Assembly (NCBI GenBank): GCA_900771335.1 | Contig: CAAGNP010000017.1 | Location: 1-64,000, forward strand | DNA: 64,000 bases | Direction: 5' to 3' | From: Rikenellaceae bacterium | GTDB lineage: Bacteria; Bacteroidota; Bacteroidia; Bacteroidales; UBA932 | In this document: piece by piece, positions 33,336-42,129 of the stretch | Layout: each line of letters begins with the position of its first letter | Position numbering within the stretch: position 1 is the stretch's first letter | Made by a program: the position numbers and the translations under genes | Notes under the pieces: model-generated | Seen by the model: the letters and a program-made list of their open reading frames with translations, nothing else | What the model was told of the DNA's origin: nothing | Database searches by the model: none

Positions 33336-35732
33336 ATGATAAAGAACTTCATAATGACACTCAAGCGGTACAAGATCGCCAGCATGCTGAACATTGTGGG
33401 TCTAACCTTGGCTTTCGTAGCCTTCTATGTGATAGCGTCACAGGTGTGGTACTCTGCTACATATAACAGACCCATCGAGGATTCTTACAGGGTATATATG
33501 ATATCCGCCCTATGGGGAGGGACATTAGGCCAAGGGGACGAAGAGTGGAGTTCAAGCTCACCAAACCCGATAACCCGGGAATCGGTAGAGATGTTTCCCG
33601 GCGCAGAAACCTTTACCCATTTCAGAGAATATGCACAGCCCCATAGGGTGTGGACCGAGGCTGACGGTGGAGACTTCAGAAAATTTAATATGGGAAGTTA
33701 TGATATGGCACCGGAAGGGCTGGAGGTTTTCGGATTTGAAATACTTGCCGGAGACGCCTCCCATATAAAAGAGCCTAATACCGTAATTATATCAGAAAGC
33801 GCCTCAGAGAGGCTAGGCGTCGGTGTAGGTGACCGGGTATACTATGAAGGTGGAGAGTATAATAGCAATATGCGCCCTGAAAATCCTCAGACAATAGTCG
33901 CCATATTCAGCGATTTCCCCAAGAACACCTTCCTTTACAACCATCATATATTCAAAAATGACAACTGTAAGGATGGCAAGGTAAACAATAACTGGAACTA
34001 TAACCACTATATAAAATTTGAGGATAGTGCTGACATTGAGGCTTTCAAGAAGATATGGATGGATAAATATGCAGCCTGGATGAAAGGTGAGATGGAAAGG
34101 TGGAAAATGGAGTTCCCCGATGAAGACATATTTGAAGAGGGGGATGAAGTGTTGCCTATACGGCTGATATCCCTGGACCGTATGTATTATCATGGGGTCT
34201 TGAATAGTGCCAATTTTGAACTCGGAGATATCGGCTCTACCATCACACTCGCTGCGATAGCTCTACTTATAGTGGTAATAGCGTTTATAAATTTTGTCAA
34301 TTTCTTTATGGCCATGATCCCTGTCAGAACACGCTCGGTAAATATCTGTAAGGTCTTCGGAGCAGAACAGAGGACACTGAGGATGGGGTTTCTTTTTGAG
34401 GCCATAGGTCTTGTAGTCGTGTCATTAGTATTGGCTCTTGGGATTATTATTGCTTTACAGGAAAGCTTTATTACAGAGTATGTGACTTCATCTCTTGCTC
34501 TGGAAGACAATATTGCAGTTCTATCGATTATTTTGGTGCTTATGATACTTCTGGCTGTTATTTCGGCCATATATCCTGCTCTCCATATTACACGATTCAA
34601 TGCATCACTGGCGGTAAAAGAGGGTTATGTCCACTCTTCATCGGGTAGAAGGATGAGGTCGTTTCTGGCAGGATTCCAATTCAGTATAGCGATGATTCTC
34701 ATCATCGTCACAGCATCATTCTGGAGCCAATACAGGTATATGGTAAATTACGATATTGGGCTGGACAGGGAGAATATTATGACTTTTATATCATTTGATA
34801 TACGGGCCAAAGGTGAGGCTGTAGTGGAAAAGTTACAGCAGTATCCGGATGCCGTCGATGTTACAGCCTGTGTCAGCCCCATTACTCTCCCACATAGCAT
34901 GTGGGGAAGAAGGTACGATGGTAAGGACTACAGACTGAATGTCTGGACCGTCAGATACAATCTCCCTAAGTTTTTTGGTATTCAGCTGTTAGATGGAGCT
35001 GAATTGACTGAGCAGTCCCATAACCGCAATGAAATGATAGTGACTGCAAATCTTCATAATGAAATAGGTATTCCGTTGGGACATCAGGAGAATGGTTACA
35101 CAGTTTGTGGTACAGTCAAAGATGTGAAACTTGCCCCTGCAGATGACGATATAGATTATATAGCATTACTGTGCAACAATTCTCGTCAATTTGGAACCTA
35201 TTACATAAAATTGAAGCCTGGAGCAGATATCGCCGCATTTTCTAAATATGTCAAAGACCTGGTACAGGAATTTGCTCCGGGTGCAGATGAGCCGGAGGTG
35301 ATGTTCTTCAATCAGGCAATAGGGAATCTCTATTCGACTACAAAGAGATCCACAGTGATCATAGCCCTTTTCGCTTTGTTGGCGATAATCATTGCCCTTA
35401 TGGGGGTATTCGGAATAGTGATGTTCGAGACACAGCACCGTCGCAGAGAGATCGCAATCAGGAAAGTTTATGGTGCAGACAGGGGAATACTTATAAGTAT
35501 GCTCAACAACAATTATGTCAAGTTGGTGCTGGCAGGATTCCTTGTGGCTGCCCCGGTGGCCTGGATAATCGTGACCAGATGGCTTGAACAGTTTGCGAAC
35601 CGCATCACAGTCCCATGGTGGGTATTCATAGCCTCATTGATGGCAGTTCTCGCATTAACTGTGGCACTTGTCTCTCTCCGGTCATGGAAAGCGGCAAGCG
35701 AAAACCCCGCAGAAGTGGTGAGAGGGTTATAA
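33336..35732 (+). CDS. Double-length FtsX/MacB-like ABC permease (1)
   Basis: A 798-residue permease with two repeats, each one transmembrane helix, a MacB-type periplasmic domain and three further helices (clusters near 310-440 and 680-790). The second FtsX unit ends in the typical ETQHRRREIAIRKVYGA segment, which contacts the ATPase, and the tail ENPAEVVRGL. Such permeases move lipoproteins, peptides or drugs by mechanotransmission rather than classic transport. Paralogues at 36517 and 39592 share the plan. A terminator-like hairpin lies about 155 bases downstream. Confidence 0.88.
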   Translation: MIKNFIMTLKRYKIASMLNIVGLTLAFVAFYVIASQVWYSATYNRPIEDSYRVYMISALWGGTLGQGDEEWSSSSPNPITRESVEMFPGAETFTHFREYAQPHRVWTEADGGDFRKFNMGSYDMAPEGLEVFGFEILAGDASHIKEPNTVIISESASERLGVGVGDRVYYEGGEYNSNMRPENPQTIVAIFSDFPKNTFLYNHHIFKNDNCKDGKVNNNWNYNHYIKFEDSADIEAFKKIWMDKYAAWMKGEMERWKMEFPDEDIFEEGDEVLPIRLISLDRMYYHGVLNSANFELGDIGSTITLAAIALLIVVIAFINFVNFFMAMIPVRTRSVNICKVFGAEQRTLRMGFLFEAIGLVVVSLVLALGIIIALQESFITEYVTSSLALEDNIAVLSIILVLMILLAVISAIYPALHITRFNASLAVKEGYVHSSSGRRMRSFLAGFQFSIAMILIIVTASFWSQYRYMVNYDIGLDRENIMTFISFDIRAKGEAVVEKLQQYPDAVDVTACVSPITLPHSMWGRRYDGKDYRLNVWTVRYNLPKFFGIQLLDGAELTEQSHNRNEMIVTANLHNEIGIPLGHQENGYTVCGTVKDVKLAPADDDIDYIALLCNNSRQFGTYYIKLKPGADIAAFSKYVKDLVQEFAPGADEPEVMFFNQAIGNLYSTTKRSTVIIALFALLAIIIALMGVFGIVMFETQHRRREIAIRKVYGADRGILISMLNNNYVKLVLAGFLVAAPVAWIIVTRWLEQFANRITVPWWVFIASLMAVLALTVALVSLRSWKAASENPAEVVRGL

Positions 35733-35886
35733 AAATTATCCAACCAATTAAATCCACGAATTTTCGCAATGTTAATTTCCTACTTATCGGACGCGGCTAT
35801 GTGACTAAGTGCTTTTACACCCTCCGCCTTCATAAGCCACTCATTGGTCACCCCGACATTATAATCAGTTGTCACACCCATACGTC

Positions 35887-35914
35887 ACACCCGACCTGTT
35901 CGGGTGTCTTTTTT
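35887..35914 (+). terminator. Rho-independent terminator after permease 1
   Basis: A perfect 8-bp stem ACACCCGA (35887-35894) with TCGGGTGT (35900-35907) is followed by CTTTTTT. It would end the TolC-HlyD-permease transcript. Confidence 0.75.
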
Positions 35915-36180
35915 GTCAACTGTGTCTTAGTATCGTAGTCATATTCGCGACGCACCGTTTTGGGGGCTTAGATCACTGCGTAACAACTCTGTAGTAAGTG
36001 AATCTCCCCACTATAGACACTCACTCCGGTTGCCGTGAGCTTCTCATCTGACTCACGTAGGCTTGCCTGCTTCCGGCTCGGATCTTAGTTCTGCAGAATC
36101 TAATCCTCCGAAGCCTAAAATACTACTCCCCTAATAAAGTAATGAATTTTTAGGCAAGACTGGAAAAGCCCGTATGATGT

Positions 36181-36328
36181 GCTGCAATTCAGAAGCCACA
36201 GTAAAACCATCCAGAACAACCTTTACGGATGGTTACTGTGGCTTCTACCCACAAATAGCCCGCAGTAGCCACATCAACTACTCCAGAGAATATTCCAGAG
36301 GGGTGTGATGTGGCCTCTGAATTGCAGC
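36181..36328. repeat. Three-way-junction palindrome (T-shaped inverted repeats)
   Basis: An outer perfect 13-bp stem (36181-36193, GCTGCAATTCAGA, with 36316-36328) encloses two hairpins. Hairpin one pairs 36191-36212 with 36227-36246 (20 bp, two bulged A; ATGGTTACTGTGGCTTC arm). Hairpin two pairs 36268-36276 (GCCACATCA) with 36306-36314. The layout A-B-B'-C-C'-A' resembles folded transposon or viral termini. It ends 40 bases before the first activator site of the second permease unit. Confidence 0.75.
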
Positions 36329-36368
36329 GAAGATCTGACCACTCTTGAACCTCGGTTTCCTCTACCAG

Positions 36369-36406
36369 TGTAAAGAATCTTGCCATACCTGTAAAGTTTC
36401 TTTACA
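36369..36406 (+). promoter_or_regulatory. Tandem activator sites upstream of permease 2
   Basis: TGTAAAGAATCTTGCCA (36369-36385, imperfect) and TGTAAAGTTTCTTTACA (36390-36406, perfect apart from its centre) start 21 bp apart, as before the TolC-like gene. Probable binding sites for the linked NtrC-type regulator. Confidence 0.75.
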
Positions 36407-36460
36407 CTTATTTTTTGCCACATTTCATACAATTCATACATATTCAAGCTGTTACACACA

Positions 36461-36477
36461 TTGGCACACCCATTGTT
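36461..36477 (+). promoter_or_regulatory. Sigma-54-like promoter of the permease 2 unit
   Basis: TTGGCACACCCATTGTT matches the sigma-54 consensus TTGGCAC-N5-TTGC closely (final T for C). GG is at 36463-36464, 73 bp after the start of the proximal activator site. The start would be near 36488; the ATG is at 36517. Confidence 0.75.
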
Positions 36478-36516
36478 CCTTTTTGGCACAGATGTAAAAG
36501 TGTAAACAGAAAACGT

Positions 36517-38865
36517 ATGAAACTTAAAAGAAATATTGTAAAGATCTGTTCATTGGCCCTTGGGTTGGCCATCGGTGTGGTCCTTATTGCGAAGGTGTGC
36601 TTTGAATTGTCATATGACAATTTCTACTCTGATAAAGAGAGGGTATATTCGATAATGACCGGAGCTGTAAGACATGGAGAAGAGAATCTGAGCGGAGATA
36701 GGGTAAGTGGCGCTGTGGCTCCGGGATTCAAAGAGTTTGTTCCCGGTGTAGAGACTGCTACGAGGATTACCCCTGTATTTGAAAACAACAGCTATTATAC
36801 TCAGGATAAAAACAAACTGGAAGCTGAATTGGTGGTAGCTGACACCTGTTTCTTCGACATTTTCGATGTGCAGGTGCATACCGGAGACCCTAAACAGGTC
36901 CTTTCACAGTGGGGTAAGATGATGGTATCACGTACCCTTGCAGAAAAACTTGGTGGTATAGAGAAGGCTATAGGACAGACTCTGTACAACGAATCATTGC
37001 CCAAGGCTGTATTCACAGTGGAGGGGGTATTTGAAGATTTCCCAACCAACAGCACATTCCGTGGAATTGATATCCTCCTCGCCATGCCTACATACTCTAA
37101 AAGCAGCACAGAGAACTGGCTTGGCAACGACAGATATTTGGGGTACGTAAAACTGCAGGAAGGGGTGGATCCCGAATCGCTGACAGATGCTATCCACGAG
37201 ATGCAGGTAAAAAACCAGCCTATGGAGGATCTGGAGAAGGCCGGACTTAAACTCTGGTACTATCTGGATAGGACAGACAGGCAGCATGTATCAGACCCTA
37301 CAAACAGAAACATGATCCTTATGCTCTCAATAGTGGCTCTGCTCCTTATCTCTGCAGCAGTAGTGAATTATGTCCTTAACTCTATATCATCGGTCGTACA
37401 AAGGGCCAAAGAGGTGGGTGTCCGCAAATGCTATGGTGCAGAAGAAGGGGATATTGCAAAACTACTTTTTAAAGAGGCAGCGCTCCATTTTTCCATTGCC
37501 CTGATATTGGCAAGTGCAATAATATTGGGGGCCGCCAAGCCGATAGAGAACCTTCTGGGTGCTTCCCTTGGATCCCTATTCTCGTGGCAGACTATTGCAG
37601 TAGCTGCAGCAGTCTCTATTGTAGTGCTCCTCATCTCAGGTCTTGTCCCAGCCAATATTTTTATGAGAGTCCCAGTTTCTACAGCATTCAGAAACTACAG
37701 GGAGTCCAAGAGGAGATGGAAACTTGTATTTCTCGGTATCCAGTTCACTTTCTCAATCTTCCTGATCTGTGTGCTGTTTGTATTTGGGAAACAATACAAT
37801 ATGATGCTCAATGATGATTTGGGGTATGAGTATGGACAATTAGTGGCTGTGGATATGCCGGGTGCCAACACTGATGAATATTTCAAAATTAAGGATAAAG
37901 TGGAGCAACTCCCATTTGTTATAGGGACTGCCATCACCTCAGAGGTCCCTATTGCAGGGTCTTCGGGAAACAATGTCTATCTACCGGGTGATGACAGGGA
38001 ACTTTTCAACATCGCCGACCAGTATTACTCGACAGAGGGTGCTGCTGATGTACTGGGTATAAAATTTATAGAGGGGCGTGAAGCGAAGACATCCCGGGAG
38101 GTAGCAGTGAGCAGAAAATTTGTGGAAAAGATGCAGGAGTTTGCAGACTGGTCAGATGGCGCCATTGGCAAGGGTTTGATATTTACCCAACACAGCTCAA
38201 ACAAAAATGAAATATTTACTGTTTGCGGCGTATATGAGGACTACAAGATCGGTTCGATTTATGTGGACGAACGACCAAGTGTCCGTTTTGGAGCAGAACT
38301 ATCTTTTGAAAATGACCTGCAATACTTTTATTTGAGATATGTCCTGATTAAGGTCGATAAAATTACAGCAGAGAATATATCACAAATACAGGCGGCTGTG
38401 GACGAGGTAATCCCCGAAAGAACTTTTGAGGTGGCCGCATATGAAGAGGGTGTCAGGATGTTCTTCGCTGACATAAGAAAAATCAAGAATGCAATACTCC
38501 TGGGTGGACTCTTCTCCCTTATTATCTCCCTTATGGGTCTGATAGGCTATATCAGGGATGAAACCCAGAGAAGAAGTGCTGAGGTGGCTATACGCAAGAT
38601 CAATGGGGCTGTACCCGCTGAGATTGTAAAACTATTCGTAGGTGATATTATGACACTTATGGCAGCAGCACTGGTTATTGGAGATATCCTGGCCCTACTG
38701 GTAGGAAATGCCGCCCTGGAGATGTTCCAGCAGAAGGCAGAGATAGGCATTTTGAGTTATGTGATAGGGGATATAATAGTCCTGACAATAATTATGGCTG
38801 TAGTGATAGCAGGCAGTTTGAAGATATCAAATTCGAATCCCGTGGATTCACTTAAAAATGAGTAA
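36517..38865 (+). CDS. Double-length FtsX/MacB-like ABC permease (2)
   Basis: A 782-residue permease starting at ATG 36517 (MKLKRNIVKICSLALGLAIG), which begins directly with transmembrane helix 1; the longer open frame upstream covers the promoter. MacB-type periplasmic domains fill about 35-265 and 445-645, with helix clusters near 270-400 and 655-770. The repeat marks QRAKEVGVRKCYGAEEGD and QRRSAEVAIRKINGA are the ATPase-contact loops. It is the first gene of the second sigma-54-like unit and is followed by the ATPase after 24 bases. It is more diverged than permeases 1 and 3. Confidence 0.88.
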   Translation: MKLKRNIVKICSLALGLAIGVVLIAKVCFELSYDNFYSDKERVYSIMTGAVRHGEENLSGDRVSGAVAPGFKEFVPGVETATRITPVFENNSYYTQDKNKLEAELVVADTCFFDIFDVQVHTGDPKQVLSQWGKMMVSRTLAEKLGGIEKAIGQTLYNESLPKAVFTVEGVFEDFPTNSTFRGIDILLAMPTYSKSSTENWLGNDRYLGYVKLQEGVDPESLTDAIHEMQVKNQPMEDLEKAGLKLWYYLDRTDRQHVSDPTNRNMILMLSIVALLLISAAVVNYVLNSISSVVQRAKEVGVRKCYGAEEGDIAKLLFKEAALHFSIALILASAIILGAAKPIENLLGASLGSLFSWQTIAVAAAVSIVVLLISGLVPANIFMRVPVSTAFRNYRESKRRWKLVFLGIQFTFSIFLICVLFVFGKQYNMMLNDDLGYEYGQLVAVDMPGANTDEYFKIKDKVEQLPFVIGTAITSEVPIAGSSGNNVYLPGDDRELFNIADQYYSTEGAADVLGIKFIEGREAKTSREVAVSRKFVEKMQEFADWSDGAIGKGLIFTQHSSNKNEIFTVCGVYEDYKIGSIYVDERPSVRFGAELSFENDLQYFYLRYVLIKVDKITAENISQIQAAVDEVIPERTFEVAAYEEGVRMFFADIRKIKNAILLGGLFSLIISLMGLIGYIRDETQRRSAEVAIRKINGAVPAEIVKLFVGDIMTLMAAALVIGDILALLVGNAALEMFQQKAEIGILSYVIGDIIVLTIIMAVVIAGSLKISNSNPVDSLKNE

Positions 38866-38889
38866 TAAACAATTAAAAATTATAAAATT

Positions 38890-39570
38890 ATGATTACAGT
38901 AAAAGATCTTAGTAAAGTTTTCCGTACAGAGGAAATCGAGACTACCGCTCTAAATGGTGTGTCATTTGAAATCAATGATGGTGAGTTTGTGGCCATTATG
39001 GGGCCGTCAGGATGTGGCAAATCGACCCTTTTGAATATTCTGGGACTGCTTGACAACCCCACAGAGGGTAGTTACAGACTTCTTGACAACGAAGTGGGTG
39101 GTCTAAAAGAGAAAGAGAGGACCAAATTCCGCAAAGGGAACATCGGTTTCGTATTCCAGAGTTTCAATCTTATCGACGAATTGAATGTCTATGAAAATGT
39201 GGAACTCCCACTAAGATACCTCAACATCTCAGCAAGTGAGCGCAAGCAGAAAGTGACAGAGATTCTGAAAAGGATGGGGATCTCCCATAGGGCAAAACAC
39301 TTTCCCCAACAGCTTTCCGGAGGTCAGCAGCAGAGAGTCGCTATAGCCCGCGCTGTGGTTTCCAGTCCAAAACTGATTCTGGCCGACGAGCCCACAGGTA
39401 ACCTCGACTCGAAGAACGGCAAGGAAGTCATGGATCTCCTCACCGAGCTCAACAAGGAAGGAACTACCATCGTGATGGTGACCCACTCACAGAAAGATGC
39501 AGCTGTAGCCCAAAGGGTAATCAACCTATTCGACGGTCAGATAGTCGGTGACGTAAAAAATGAGCTATAG
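38890..39570 (+). CDS. MacB/LolD-type ABC transporter ATPase
   Basis: A 226-residue nucleotide-binding protein with Walker A GPSGCGKST (about 38-46), Q-loop FVFQSFNLID, signature LSGGQQQRVAIARA, Walker B LILADEPTGNLD and switch His in VMVTHS. It matches the MacB/LolD/FtsE-like class that powers FtsX-type permeases. It is the only ATPase in the cluster for three permease genes, so it is probably shared. It lies 24 bases after permease 2 and 21 bases before permease 3. Confidence 0.93.
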   Translation: MITVKDLSKVFRTEEIETTALNGVSFEINDGEFVAIMGPSGCGKSTLLNILGLLDNPTEGSYRLLDNEVGGLKEKERTKFRKGNIGFVFQSFNLIDELNVYENVELPLRYLNISASERKQKVTEILKRMGISHRAKHFPQQLSGGQQQRVAIARAVVSSPKLILADEPTGNLDSKNGKEVMDLLTELNKEGTTIVMVTHSQKDAAVAQRVINLFDGQIVGDVKNEL

Positions 39571-39591
39571 CAGCCTACCCCGCGGAAAAAG

Positions 39592-41991
39592 ATGAAAAGC
39601 ATTTTTAAAATATTTAAAGGATCGGGGATTCTTAACCTGCTGGGCATGACGGTAGCCTTTGCTGCCATGTATATCCTTCTGGTACAAGTCCATTACGATC
39701 TTGGCTACAACAAGAAGTTGAAGGATGTAGATCGCCTCTATATAATGGCGACTCCAAGCTGGTTTTCAGAGGGGGAGTATCAAGTGAACCTGAACCGCCC
39801 TCTCCAGATAGCCATTATGGAGCAGGCATCTATGGTAGAGAGTTGGGGCGTCGCCTATATTGGTGGTGACGGCAAGAACTATACCCGTGTAGGTGATGGT
39901 GAAGAGGCCCATACATACAGGATCGGCACCTCCCAGCTTACCCGTGGAGCACTGGATGTTTTTGGCTTCACCCCTATTGCCGGAACATTTGACGGAATGG
40001 ATAAAGAGGAGACTGTGGCAATAAGCGAGACCGCTTCCAATCTGATGCAGGTGGGTGTCGGTGATGCCATCTATGTAGGGAAAGGGAAAGAGCCGATGAC
40101 TGTCGTGGCAGTATATGAAGACATGCCTATGAACTCGGACCTCAACAATATCCACATCCTTTACTGCTGCTACCTTGAAAACCAGAGCATTGACAATTTC
40201 AGCGAGTGGAGCTACCACCACTTCGTCAAGCTTGACAGCCCTGACAGCAAAGAGGCATTTGAAGCCCATGCAAGAAAAGTGGTAGAGGGGATTTGGGGTG
40301 AGCGTATCGCCTCCGCTCCGGAGTCTGTAAGGAACAGCATAGACCAGAGTGAGATTGACGAGCAGATTGACCGTGCAACAGTTACACTTCTCCCTGTGAA
40401 AGACATGTATTACAATAAGTTGATAGATGCCCCTGCAGGACGCAGCGGCAACAGGACCACTACCCTTACCCTATTGGCGGTAGCCATCCTCATTGTAGTC
40501 ATCACCCTCATCAACTTCGTAAACTTCTTCTTCGCACAGATCCCTATGAGGATCAGGGGGCTCAATACCAGAAAGATTCTTGGTAGCAGCAGAGGTGCCC
40601 TCGTAGGGAGTCTTATACTTGAATCGGGTATTCTGGTCGCTGTGTCATTGTGCGCAGCTGTGGCGGTAGTGGTCTTGTTCAAAGGTTCGAGCTATGCAAA
40701 TCTCATCACTTGCACATTGGATTTTGGCCATAATATTTCCACAATCTGCATAACCATTGCGGCAGCACTTTTGATGACCATTGCTTCAAGTCTCTACCCT
40801 GCCCTCTATATAACCTCCTTCTCCCCTGCCTTTGCCATCAAAGGGTCCTTCGGCGCTACCGCCAAAGGGAAGAGTCTCAGATACACCCTCATATCACTTC
40901 AGTTCATAATATCCATTTCGTTCGTCATATGTGCCATGTTCATCAAAATACAGCACAACTATATGATGAATTATGACATGGGGTTTGACAAGGAGTATCT
41001 CCTGACTGCCAATGTAGGTGTTGCGACTGCAGACAGGGATGCATTTACCGATGAACTCCTGAAAGATCCCAATATAGCGGATGTAGCTTGGGCTGCAGGA
41101 CCTCTTGTAAGCAGCAGCCGCATGGGTTGGGGAAGGACCTTCAAAGGTGAGCAGATCAATATAGACGCTTACCCTGTATCATGGAACTTCCTTAAATTCA
41201 TGGGGATCGATATTGTGGAAGGGCGCGACTTCACCCCTTCTGACGAGAAGAGTGAGCATGGTGTTTTCATTTTCAACAAGATAGCCAAAGAGAAGTATGG
41301 TTTCACTTTGGAAGATAAGGTCAATGGTCATAGTGCTGAGACTGAGATTGCCGGTTTTTGTGAAGATTTCCAGTTCCGCCCACTGCAATATGAACTGAAC
41401 CCGTTTGCTTTCTACATCTTCGGAAAGAATCCATGGTGGGATCTCTCTCACCTCTACATCAGGACCGCTCCCGGGGCCCCTTACCAGGATGTGCAGGAAG
41501 CTGTAAACTCGACAATCTCCAAATTCAATCCGGGTGCAAATCTGAGCAATTTCAGACTACAGTTTTTCGACGAGGAGCTCGGAAGGCAATACCATAAGGA
41601 GAAACAGCTCACCACTATGGTGGCTCTATTCACCATGATTGCCATAATAATATCCCTTATGGGTGTATTCGGGCTGGTAGTATTCGAGACCCAGTACCGC
41701 CGCAAAGAGATAGGTGTAAGGAGGGTGCACGGAGCATCTGTCGCAGAGATTCTGAAAATGTTCAACATCAAATTCATGAAGATACTGGGAGTATGTTTTG
41801 CAGTTTCAGTCCCAATTACATATTTCATAACTGACTTCTACTATAGTACATTTGCACACAGTTCTCCTATTTACTGGTGGATATTTGCAGCCTCAGGAGC
41901 GATGGTCGCCCTCATAGTAGCAGCAGTAGTGACATTCACCTCTCTTCGCGCCGCCACCGAAAACCCCGTAGACTCACTTAGAAGTGAATGA
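39592..41991 (+). CDS. Double-length FtsX/MacB-like ABC permease (3)
   Basis: A 799-residue paralogue of permease 1. Helix 1 is at about 10-30 (GSGILNLLGMTVAFAAMYIL); the periplasmic MacB-type domain follows. Helix clusters lie near 290-420 and 680-790. The C-terminal repeat has FETQYRRKEIGVRRVHGAS and the tail ENPVDSLRSE. It ends the second sigma-54-like unit; the regulator gene begins 138 bases later from its own promoter. The substrate exported by these permeases is not evident from sequence. Confidence 0.88.
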   Translation: MKSIFKIFKGSGILNLLGMTVAFAAMYILLVQVHYDLGYNKKLKDVDRLYIMATPSWFSEGEYQVNLNRPLQIAIMEQASMVESWGVAYIGGDGKNYTRVGDGEEAHTYRIGTSQLTRGALDVFGFTPIAGTFDGMDKEETVAISETASNLMQVGVGDAIYVGKGKEPMTVVAVYEDMPMNSDLNNIHILYCCYLENQSIDNFSEWSYHHFVKLDSPDSKEAFEAHARKVVEGIWGERIASAPESVRNSIDQSEIDEQIDRATVTLLPVKDMYYNKLIDAPAGRSGNRTTTLTLLAVAILIVVITLINFVNFFFAQIPMRIRGLNTRKILGSSRGALVGSLILESGILVAVSLCAAVAVVVLFKGSSYANLITCTLDFGHNISTICITIAAALLMTIASSLYPALYITSFSPAFAIKGSFGATAKGKSLRYTLISLQFIISISFVICAMFIKIQHNYMMNYDMGFDKEYLLTANVGVATADRDAFTDELLKDPNIADVAWAAGPLVSSSRMGWGRTFKGEQINIDAYPVSWNFLKFMGIDIVEGRDFTPSDEKSEHGVFIFNKIAKEKYGFTLEDKVNGHSAETEIAGFCEDFQFRPLQYELNPFAFYIFGKNPWWDLSHLYIRTAPGAPYQDVQEAVNSTISKFNPGANLSNFRLQFFDEELGRQYHKEKQLTTMVALFTMIAIIISLMGVFGLVVFETQYRRKEIGVRRVHGASVAEILKMFNIKFMKILGVCFAVSVPITYFITDFYYSTFAHSSPIYWWIFAASGAMVALIVAAVVTFTSLRAATENPVDSLRSE

Positions 41992-42077
41992 ATGGTATAT
42001 GTTCGGAAAAGGTATAAATTTTGTTAATTTTGCATTAAGTTTTGCCAAATTCAACCTGAAAGTGTATAGATTTTAAA

Positions 42078-42085
42078 TACTTTTG
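42078..42085 (+). promoter_or_regulatory. Promoter -7 box for the response regulator gene
   Basis: TACTTTTG matches TAnnTTTG, 45 bases before the ATG at 42130. The regulator therefore appears to use the housekeeping sigma factor, unlike its predicted targets. I see no TTG at the expected distance. Confidence 0.5.
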
Positions 42086-42129
42086 CGTTGAATTTGGCTT
42101 TTACATTTATCAATGTACCCGAAATAGTT

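Larger units (their letters stand above)
35733..36368. other. Gene-free, structured stretch inside the ABC cluster
   Basis: About 640 bases with no supported gene. It holds a terminator (35887-35914), imperfect pairings such as 35964-35976 with about 36100-36113 and GTGAG...CTCAC, and a three-way-junction palindrome (36181-36328). On the minus strand a short frame (35881-35780) gives 33 residues starting MGVTTDYNVGVTNEW; it is preceded in frame by TGA and coding-like sequence, so it could be a gene remnant or the shadow of a structured RNA. I find no match to tRNA, tmRNA or RNase P RNA landmarks. Confidence 0.5.

Noticed and set aside
35733..36180. tmRNA, RNase P RNA or retron RNA
   Set aside because: I find no tmRNA tag frame, no RNase P core motifs, and no reverse transcriptase gene nearby.
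36484..36500. Second sigma-54-like element (TTTGGCACAGATGTAAA)
   Set aside because: The -24 half is good but the -12 TTGC half is missing and it falls at the predicted start of the better promoter.
36415..36516. Upstream start of permease 2
   Set aside because: The extra 34 residues cover the sigma-54-like promoter and lack membrane-protein character; ATG 36517 leads straight into helix 1.
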